Part shown: positions 6,951 to 12,237 of the stretch, piece after piece
How the letters are laid out: every line of letters starts with the position of its first letter
Position numbering within the stretch: the first letter of the stretch is position 1
Assembly (NCBI GenBank): GCA_014523665.1
Contig: JAATVR010000078.1
Location: forward strand, 1 to 12,237
DNA length: 12,237 bases
Direction of reading: 5' to 3'
Source: Nitrososphaerales archaeon TH526
GTDB lineage: Archaea > Thermoproteota > Nitrososphaeria > Nitrososphaerales > Nitrososphaeraceae
Made by a program: the position numbers and the translations under genes
The notes under the pieces: model-generated
Seen by the model: the letters and a program-made list of their open reading frames with translations, nothing else
Told to the model about the DNA's origin: nothing
The model's database searches: none

Positions 6951-6967
6951 TCATGTATCATACATGA
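6951..6967. repeat. 17-bp palindrome with 8-bp arms
   Basis: The sequence tcatgtatcatacatga has two perfect 8-bp arms around a single C. It lies 164 nt after argF and 195 nt before the next gene. It could be a protein-binding site or a small RNA hairpin; there is no T run next to it, so an intrinsic terminator is unlikely. Confidence 0.4.
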
Positions 6968-7106
6968 CATTTCGGGACTTTCGATAGACGAATTGATATT
7001 TCTTTCAAAATTGACATTTTCTGCTAAGTGATTTTTGATTTTTGTAAAAAAAAGACAACTTACAGTTGGTACTAAACTCATTGTTTCCTACTTTAGGACT
7101 AGAACA

Positions 7107-7125
7107 TTCTATAGTTCCTATAGAA
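7107..7125. promoter_or_regulatory. 8-3-8 palindrome abutting the promoter of the unknown gene
   Basis: The sequence ttctatagttcctatagaa has perfect 8-bp arms and a 3-nt centre. It ends 7 nt before the TATA-like box at 7133-7140, overlapping where TFB would contact DNA. A dimeric regulator bound here could control the gene at 7162. This role is inferred from position and symmetry. Confidence 0.45.
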
Positions 7126-7132
7126 ATTTACC

Positions 7133-7140
7133 TTTATATT
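7133..7140 (+). promoter_or_regulatory. TATA-like box for the unknown gene at 7162
   Basis: The sequence tttatatt is centred 26 nt before the ATG at 7162. It is one of the clearest TATA boxes in the window and implies a leaderless transcript. Confidence 0.55.
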
Positions 7141-7161
7141 ATGGATACTGGGTGAATATTT

Positions 7162-7548
7162 ATGCCTTCTGATGAATTGCAGCAAATAAGAAGGGTTTTT
7201 CAAGGCTTGCAAACTCTCTATCAGTTACACCTTCCAAAAATAAATCCTGCGCTAATACATGATCTCCTCATCCGCGAAGAAGAGGAAGTACAAAAGTCTA
7301 ATAAGGCATCAACGTCATCTCCCCCGTTTTATATGGTCGAAATATCCACCACGAGGAACACAGATCCTGAAAAAATGAAAAATTTGATATTTAAGGAGAC
7401 AGGACTTCTACCGTCAGTTTATGAAAATGGTACTCACTACGTAGCAAATATGAGACTGACTCTTGAACTACTAAAGGTGATAAGCGAATCTGAAGAAGGC
7501 ATAGTGAAAGTCTCAGGGGACTACACCGGAGGCATAGCCGGAAGATGA
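7162..7548 (+). CDS. Small conserved-looking protein of unknown function
   Basis: This 128-residue soluble protein is not one I recognise. Residues 1-45 look helical and charged. A Ser/Thr/Pro linker (about 46-55) leads to a compact part whose alternation of strand-like (FYMVEIST 56-63; THYVANMRL 91-99; GIVKVSGD 113-120) and helix-like segments (66-80 and 99-110) suggests a small alpha/beta fold. It ends GDYTGGIAGR. There is no signal peptide, membrane segment or Cys cluster. The start is fixed by an in-frame TGA at 7153-7155, six nucleotides before the ATG, and by a TATA-like box 26 nt upstream. A palindrome beside the promoter suggests regulated expression. It is transcribed alone, facing the FxLYD-like gene. 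That it is a real gene is well supported by promoter and composition; any function would be a guess. Confidence 0.7.
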   Translation: MPSDELQQIRRVFQGLQTLYQLHLPKINPALIHDLLIREEEEVQKSNKASTSSPPFYMVEISTTRNTDPEKMKNLIFKETGLLPSVYENGTHYVANMRLTLELLKVISESEEGIVKVSGDYTGGIAGR

Positions 7549-7939
7549 AATCAAGAAAATAGCTGCTAGAGTAATTTTTATAGTCACAGATTGAGTGGGA
7601 GAATCAACGCTATAAGCAGCTCATATTATGAGTCTGATGTTTCTTAGAAGTTTGTCTTTGGGATTTCATTTTATCCGTATTTGATTCAGCCGATTTGGGA
7701 TGATTCAAATGACCGCGTGTTGTGGAATTGTCATGTGCAGCCCGAGGGCGAAACAACCAAATGGGTTCAAATAAGTATTTTGAGATTTGTTTTCGTTTAT
7801 TAATCACTGGTCAATCGTGATTCCTCCAACGAGGATCAAATTAATCGACTCGTCCAAAACACAGAATCAATTAGTTATACATAGGATCGATAACAAAAAA
7901 ATGTAGTGAAGCTGTGAGACGCCTATTAGTCGTATTGTA
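7549..7939. other. Spacer between convergent genes
   Basis: This 391-nt stretch separates the ends of two facing genes. A T5 run at 7575-7579 follows the forward gene, and an A7 run at 7895-7901 is the T run for the reverse gene. A GTG-started reverse frame at 7610-7807 could encode 65 residues, but it has no promoter, no motif and an odd Lys/Asn/His-rich composition, so I do not call it. Confidence 0.45.
7895..7901 (-). terminator. Oligo-T terminator of the FxLYD-like gene
   Basis: Seven Ts on the reverse strand lie 39 nt beyond the stop codon at 7940. The cation transporter gene has a similar T run at almost the same distance from its stop. Confidence 0.5.
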
Positions 7940-8323
7940 CTAGGTAGCTGCATCCGCTTCTGCGATTACCACGTGTTTACCAACTTGATCCATACCAAGT
8001 GTCTCCAAAACGGTAAACGGCACCTTCTCACCTGGTTGGAGCGTCTGAGACGGTTGAGTAATGAACCTACTGGTCTCCAGTAAGAGTTGTCCATTTGAAT
8101 CGTAGAACTGCACGTTAACTCTTACATCATCTACCCCTGTAGTCGAATTGTTTACAACTTGTCCTTCTAGTTCTACATTATTCGTAGGACCCGCTATTAA
8201 CTCGACTTGTGACGTCTCTAAGTTGACTGTGTTCTGTTGTTTTTGTGCTAATACCTCAGCAGTTGTAAAGATCGTCATGGCCGTCAATACGGGAATTAAC
8301 ACTTTGATGATTGAGTTTGTCAT
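7940..8323 (-). CDS. Secreted FxLYD-like domain protein
   Basis: The protein is 127 residues from the ATG at 8323. A TTG one codon upstream is possible but less likely. Residues 1-26 form a signal peptide with a hydrophobic core and a likely cleavage after VLA (24-26). The remainder resembles FxLYD-type immunoglobulin-like beta domains: VELEGQVVNNS (50-60), DDVRVNVQFYDSNGQLL (65-81), where FYD matches the family's FxLYD/FYD signature, and a strand pattern with QPGEKVPFTV (96-105) where the family has a Pro-Gly turn. Such domains occur on extracytoplasmic proteins of bacteria and archaea, and their role is mostly unknown. There is no lipobox cysteine, so it is probably released or loosely held at the surface. 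It lies downstream of the cation transporter on the same strand, 196 nt away, with its own TATA-like box and T-run terminator, so it is probably transcribed separately. Confidence 0.75.
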   Translation of the reverse strand: MTNSIIKVLIPVLTAMTIFTTAEVLAQKQQNTVNLETSQVELIAGPTNNVELEGQVVNNSTTGVDDVRVNVQFYDSNGQLLLETSRFITQPSQTLQPGEKVPFTVLETLGMDQVGKHVVIAEADAAT

Positions 8324-8346
8324 CAACTCTGTTATCTTTTTCCATC

Positions 8347-8355
8347 CTTAAAAAC
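8347..8355 (-). promoter_or_regulatory. TATA-like box for the FxLYD-like gene
   Basis: On the reverse strand the sequence gtttttaag is centred 28 nt before the ATG at 8323, the same spacing seen at other promoters in the window. Confidence 0.4.
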
Positions 8356-8472
8356 TGTTCACTTGTGCTTACACAAATTCAGTTCGAAGCAAAATTTCCC
8401 TAGAAAAAATTAAGCACTTACTACATCTGTTATCATGTCAGCTAATTAACCAACCGACAATAAGCATCGATC

Positions 8473-8479
8473 TGAAAAA
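8473..8479 (-). terminator. Oligo-T terminator of the cation transporter gene
   Basis: A reverse-strand run of about seven Ts lies 40 nt beyond the stop codon at 8519. It separates this gene from the FxLYD-like gene's promoter. Confidence 0.5.
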
Positions 8480-8518
8480 AATGGAGATGGGATGTTTTAC
8501 AGCAATACGTCTATGTGT

Positions 8519-9700
8519 TTACGTTCTATGTTCGTGCTTTTGGTTTTGTTGTTGTTGCTGTTGCCGATGCTGATGCAAAATATCAGGTACCGAAATCCAT
8601 CTCCTGAATGAAGTAGATTGTGTTGTCGTTGCCTTCGCGATCGTTGAATGCGGAATTATTGAAATCCTTTCCAGATCTGGAAATTTGGAACGAATCTCCA
8701 TTTCAACCTGCAGACATATCATCTCCACATCCTTCAGTGGCTTATCACCATCTACTTCAATATGCACCTCAGCTTGGGAGACCATTCCTGCTGGTCTGAG
8801 CAACACTGAGCGAACCTTGACCTTAGTTTGTAATTGGTCAGGTCCTTGACCCACCCTAAACTGCTTTTGTTCAATATGTTGTTTGATAAGTTCAGTGAGT
8901 TTGGGATTCTGCCACGAATCTACAAGTATCAAAGATGACTTTTTTAGCGATATATATGAGACTGAGAAAATGTAACCAGCAATTATCATCCCGCCTATAG
9001 CATCCATCTGCAAAAATCCAAATTGTGAAGCTATTAAGACGCTTAGGAATCCAATAACTGACGCTGACCCATCTTTTATCGAATTCTTGGCATCAGTTCT
9101 TAGCGACAGCAAATTATACTTGTTTGCAATATTCCTCATCTGGAAAGCCCGGTGTAACGAGACTGCTCCAGCTCCAGCAAGAACAACCATCGTGAGAACT
9201 GGTTGTCTTATTTCATGGGGATCCAACAAAGCCTGGTATGAATTGTAGAATATTACAATACCTATTGCCACCATTCCGATAGCAGCCATCAATGCAGCAA
9301 AGCTTTCTACCTTGTGATATCCAAAATGAAATTTCTTGTCAGCGGGTCTATGGGCTATACGAAGACCCAACAAAACAATAAATGATATAGCTGCATCAGA
9401 TACAGAATCTAGTCCATCTGCTGTCGCTACAACACTACCGCTAAAGTACCCCGTAAGAATTTCTACAATTCCAATGCTCACGAGGGTAACAACAGATATT
9501 TTTGCAATTCTTTGTCCTGCCAGGATTCCTTCGCTTACAAGGCTATTATGTTGTGAAAATGCACTACTGCGATCTGATTCTCCGAGGCTATTTGGCTTCT
9601 CATCCTCGAAATTTAACCCTTTATCCCGACCTCGAGATAAACCCTTTATGATACTATCGCTACGATCATCATCGGAAGCTCCGGTATTACTGTCGTCCAA
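8519..9700 (-). CDS. Cation diffusion facilitator (CDF) metal transporter
   Basis: This 393-residue membrane protein belongs to the CDF family, proton-coupled exporters of divalent metals. About 65 polar residues at the N-terminus precede six membrane segments (roughly 68-88, 91-115, 134-155, 167-185, 210-228, 232-260). The transport site is visible: LDSVSD gives Asp98 and Asp102 in the second segment, and NSIKD gives Asn206 and Asp210 in the fifth. FGYHKVES (126-133) is the usual loop motif. A cytoplasmic domain (about 290-350) contains VHIEVDGD (312-319) and ISIIPHS (346-352), as in family C-terminal domains. The tail HQHRQQQQQQNQKHEHRT (376-393) is rich in His and Gln and may bind metal. 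Asn206 replaces the His found in zinc/iron transporters such as YiiP, so metal choice is uncertain. The start is TTG at 9700, because a stop lies two codons upstream and no in-frame ATG or GTG occurs in the polar leader. Confidence 0.9.
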   Translation of the reverse strand: MDDSNTGASDDDRSDSIIKGLSRGRDKGLNFEDEKPNSLGESDRSSAFSQHNSLVSEGILAGQRIAKISVVTLVSIGIVEILTGYFSGSVVATADGLDSVSDAAISFIVLLGLRIAHRPADKKFHFGYHKVESFAALMAAIGMVAIGIVIFYNSYQALLDPHEIRQPVLTMVVLAGAGAVSLHRAFQMRNIANKYNLLSLRTDAKNSIKDGSASVIGFLSVLIASQFGFLQMDAIGGMIIAGYIFSVSYISLKKSSLILVDSWQNPKLTELIKQHIEQKQFRVGQGPDQLQTKVKVRSVLLRPAGMVSQAEVHIEVDGDKPLKDVEMICLQVEMEIRSKFPDLERISIIPHSTIAKATTTQSTSFRRWISVPDILHQHRQQQQQQNQKHEHRT

Positions 9701-9736
9701 TTTCTAAAATATGCAGCCATTAGTACTCATCGGCAT

Positions 9737-9745
9737 GATATAAAG
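9737..9745 (-). promoter_or_regulatory. TATA-like box for the cation transporter gene
   Basis: On the reverse strand ctttatatc is centred about 41 nt before the TTG at 9700, which implies a leader of about 14 nt. This gene differs from the leaderless pattern of its neighbours in both leader and start codon. Confidence 0.4.
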
Positions 9746-10734
9746 ATCGCGCATTAGAGAATTTTCATGTTTATTTCAACGTATTTCATCATTTTTGTTT
9801 GAAGGGAAGCAAATCATAGAGATATTGACTATTCATACATAAAAATTAAAATGTGGACATTAGACTTGGCTTACTGGATCAAAGTCTCGCAATTTCTGAA
9901 AATAGGCAATAGTTCTCTGATATACAAGGCGAATGGAATAACATCGAGTATAGAAATGAGATCGGCAAAGACTACTTCTCGCCTATATTGTGGCAAATAG
10001 CTGAAAATATTCTTACTTAAAAAGTGAATTGCGTAACAAAAGCGAGATGTATCTATACAAACATCTAATCCAAAAAATTCTACAAATAGTGCTCATCTGC
10101 TTAATGTAACACAGACTAAAACTGTAAGAAGTATGAAATTCAAAAAAGTTTGCCTATAGGGAACTGCTAGTATTAATAGATTTGAACAGCAACGAGAAAA
10201 TGGTCGAAGACCACAGACGAATAATAGTAAATTATTTAATTATTGAGCGAAAGTGCGCTGATATTTATTTTTTGACATAAAGGTGCGGCTCTGTTTTTGT
10301 CCCTCTACTTGGAATACGAACATGCTATCTCTACCATTAGAATAGTTGCGCTAGCAATATTCCTGGCCATCCTCCCTAGTCGATCTCATATTCTATCCCC
10401 CTACTTATGTTGGTATCCCAGTTAGTTACCGTACGGATCTCAGCACAAAACTCATGTCATTTTTTGGTGAATTAATGAATACTACGATATCCACACTAGC
10501 CCATAATCTTTTAAATGTCATGTTGCTTAAGGCACAATATTTTCTAATAATTAGTAACCACGAGTTTAGCGTGATAATGCTTCACATATAACAGGGTTCT
10601 ACTGCCATCTCTGTATAGATTCCTAGAAGTGGTTGATTAGTCAGTGTTCATACCAAATCCCGGGAAGCGAACTATCAGAATTTACCTAGAATGAATGAAT
10701 AGTAATTTCATAATTGCAATACTTAATTTTCAAG
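9746..10734. other. Roughly 1-kb spacer without a confident gene
   Basis: I see no RNA gene, no recognisable protein family and no insertion-sequence ends here. Two short ATG frames on the forward strand (9851-10000, 49 residues; 10454-10591, 45 residues) and a long reverse frame without an ATG (9871-10239, broken once by TGA at 10093-10095) are the only coding candidates. Small inverted repeats such as tggtc-gaa-gacca (10201-10213) and ctaat-a-attag (10544-10554) are too short to call. The spacer is about as AT-rich as the rest of the window. Confidence 0.5.
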
Positions 10735-10737
10735 CTA

Positions 10738-10745
10738 TTTATATC
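10738..10745 (+). promoter_or_regulatory. TATA-like box for the MFS transporter gene
   Basis: The sequence tttatatc is centred 27-28 nt before the ATG at 10769, consistent with a leaderless transcript. A second A/T-rich stretch at 10751-10760 is too close to the ATG to serve. Confidence 0.5.
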
Positions 10746-10768
10746 AATGCATTTAATAAGAGTGGAAT

Positions 10769-12237
10769 ATGGCGCCGTCGTCTAATTCAGATGATACTGA
10801 TTCTTTGTTATTACAATTAGGAACAAGAATAGATTCCTTAGAAAAAATACCTCTTAGTACTGGCGTCCTGTTGGCGGTAAGTCTGGCTAGTTTTTTTACC
10901 TATTATGATTTTTCAAATTATGCATACGTATCTCCAATGTTGAAGGAGAGTTGGAATGTTCAAGACTCAGAGATCGCCATCGGTGCTTCTTTGACAATTT
11001 TAGGATATGTTATAGGTGCAGTACTCATTACGATTTATGCAGATCTCTATGGAAGAAAACCCGCCCTTATAATTTCAGTTGTGATCTTGGGAGCAGGCTC
11101 CATTCTATCTGCGTCGGCACAAGATATGACTCAGATGGTCATATTTAGATTGATCACAGGCATTGGGATTGGTTCAGAAATCGCAATTGTAGCTACATAC
11201 ATCGGGGAAATATCGCCAAAGTCAAAGAGAGGTAGATACACCTCGATGGTAGTCCTATTCGGATGGACAGGTATTGCTTTATCTGGGCCAATTTCTTTTG
11301 CGCTGTTCGAAAGTGAAATCAACAATGTAGTCCAGATAGAGGGTTGGCGAATAATTCTAGCGATAGCAGTATTACCAGCCCTGATCGCCCTAATTTTAAG
11401 AATCGGTATGCCAGAGTCCCTTCGATGGTTAATATCCAAAGGTAAAATCAAGGAAGCGAATCGACTACTCATCAAGCTTGGTTTAGATCCGATTACACAT
11501 CGAGAAGCTGTAGATCACTCTGAAATGGAAAATTCATCAAATCAGGTCTCTGATGTTACAAAGGAATTTGAACAAGGTGACAAAAAAAGACTAAAGAGCT
11601 CGAGGCTTGAGGTCAACAAGAATCTAACTCTTCTGTTTAGAAATATCGTTACCAATAGAAGACTTGTTTTTAGCAGGATTTCCATACTTTCAGCTATTTG
11701 GTCTCTTGCGCTTATACCTATTTACGCATCACTTCTATTGGTAGTTGAATATACTAACCAAGGATATGAAATCGCAGAATCCATATCGATAAATATGATC
11801 TCAAGTTCCGGATTTGTTGCTGGAGGCTTATGTTCACTCATAATTGCTGACAGAATTGAAAGAAAGTACCAAATCGCATTCTCATGCGTTATTATGGGGA
11901 TGGCATTTATCTTACGAGGTGTATTCATACATGAATATGTTGGACTGGTCATCTCTAGTTTCATAGCATTTGGTGCTAACGCATGGATGATCTCAAATCT
12001 CTTAACCTACACAGCAGAAAATTTTCCTACCGAGATTCGCTCCACATGCTCTGGCATTGTTGAAGGTGCAGGTCGATTAATTGCAACAATTGGTCCTTTT
12101 GTCTTTATTATGCTTGTAACTTTCGGATTTTTCAATTTGATGGTTGGACTCTCGTCGTTTAGCTTTGTCGCAGCCATAGTAGTCTTATTGCTTGGAAGGA
12201 ATACGTTGAATCTGTCTTTGGAAAAGTTGAACGCATA
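10769..12237 (+). CDS. Major facilitator superfamily transporter, metabolite:H+ symporter type (runs to window end)
   Basis: A frame of 489 codons runs from the ATG at 10769 to the end of the window. The last two bases, TA, may be the start of a stop codon, so the gene is probably complete or nearly so, and 489 residues is a normal length. It shows the 12-helix pattern with a long charged central loop (about 230-290). Family motifs are motif A ADLYGRKPAL (91-100), RLITGIGIGSE (127-137) leading to YIGEISPKSKRG (144-155), and MPESLRWLISKGK (214-226) after the sixth helix. These are typical of the sugar-porter and aromatic-acid/metabolite symporter branches. In the second half ENFPTEIRSTCSG (417-429) matches the corresponding ExxPTxxR motif. 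The start is supported by a TATA-like box 27-28 nt upstream. The substrate cannot be read from the sequence: sugars, organic acids and aromatic acids are all possible. Confidence 0.88.
   Translation, partial: MAPSSNSDDTDSLLLQLGTRIDSLEKIPLSTGVLLAVSLASFFTYYDFSNYAYVSPMLKESWNVQDSEIAIGASLTILGYVIGAVLITIYADLYGRKPALIISVVILGAGSILSASAQDMTQMVIFRLITGIGIGSEIAIVATYIGEISPKSKRGRYTSMVVLFGWTGIALSGPISFALFESEINNVVQIEGWRIILAIAVLPALIALILRIGMPESLRWLISKGKIKEANRLLIKLGLDPITHREAVDHSEMENSSNQVSDVTKEFEQGDKKRLKSSRLEVNKNLTLLFRNIVTNRRLVFSRISILSAIWSLALIPIYASLLLVVEYTNQGYEIAESISINMISSSGFVAGGLCSLIIADRIERKYQIAFSCVIMGMAFILRGVFIHEYVGLVISSFIAFGANAWMISNLLTYTAENFPTEIRSTCSGIVEGAGRLIATIGPFVFIMLVTFGFFNLMVGLSSFSFVAAIVVLLLGRNTLNLSLEKLNA

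Larger units (their letters stand above)
6788..7161. other. 374-nt palindrome-rich spacer after argF
   Basis: No gene is visible. The spacer contains an 11-bp interrupted palindrome (cgaga-g-tctcg, 6920-6930), a 17-bp palindrome (6951-6967), an 8-3-8 palindrome (7107-7125) and a TATA-like box (7133-7140). There is no strong T run on the forward strand just after argF, so where the operon transcript ends is unclear. Confidence 0.5.

Noticed and set aside
7741..7750. GC-rich mini-hairpin gcccgagggc
   Set aside because: A four-bp stem with a two-base loop is sterically poor and has no adjoining T run.
7610..7807. Reverse-strand frame of 65 codons starting at GTG
   Set aside because: It has no TATA-like box at the usual spacing and no motif, and its Lys/Asn/His-rich composition is unlike the neighbouring proteins. 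Such a length is expected by chance in a spacer.
10271..10430. Forward open frame with a hydrophobic stretch (IRIVALAIFLAIL) in the 1-kb gap
   Set aside because: No ATG or GTG start is available, it is only about 50 codons long, and no promoter is visible. Chance is the simpler reading.
10655..10680. Possible SRP RNA tip (cccgggaagcg)
   Set aside because: The conserved asymmetric loop and flanking helix of SRP RNA domain IV are absent.

Overview
The window reads as chromosomal DNA from an AT-rich archaeon, most likely a soil ammonia-oxidising thaumarchaeon (Nitrososphaerales, perhaps close to Nitrosocosmicus). This is inferred from several things together: an archaeal prefoldin alpha gene next to an archaeal-type FtsY, a geranylgeranyl-reductase-like flavoprotein, TATA-like boxes about 27 nt before start codons, almost no Shine-Dalgarno sites, oligo-T runs after genes, and long gene-poor spacers. 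No marker gene such as rRNA or amoA is present, so the assignment stays an inference.

Layout. Positions 1-159 hold the 3' end of an unidentified gene. After a spacer with simple repeats come a monocistronic acyl-CoA dehydrogenase (541-1815) and a geranylgeranyl-reductase-family flavoprotein (2102-3124). A 583-nt spacer leads to a compact forward operon: prefoldin alpha (pfdA, 3708-4190), the SRP receptor ftsY (4216-5865) and ornithine carbamoyltransferase (argF, 5837-6787, overlapping ftsY by 29 nt). A palindrome-rich spacer precedes a small protein of unknown function (7162-7548). Two reverse-strand genes follow: a secreted FxLYD-like protein (7940-8323) and a cation diffusion facilitator (8519-9700). 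A spacer of about 1.07 kb with no confident gene separates these from a forward MFS transporter (10769 to the window end, essentially complete).

How the genes fit together. The operon joins co-translational folding (prefoldin), membrane targeting of ribosomes (FtsY) and one step of arginine synthesis (ArgF). The other genes look like separate units for lipid or acyl-CoA metabolism, metal export and solute transport. Nothing in the window amounts to a defence system, mobile element or CRISPR array.

The most unusual item is FtsY. Its canonical NG GTPase domain is followed by about 245 extra residues that are acidic and glutamine-rich and contain one short basic, glycine- and aromatic-rich segment resembling bacterial FtsY membrane-targeting sequences. 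Other points of note are an acyl-CoA dehydrogenase with an insertion of roughly 30 residues, a CDF transporter with Asn in place of the usual His in its transport site, three clean palindromes next to promoters or in spacers, and possible decayed or very small genes in the 1-kb gap.
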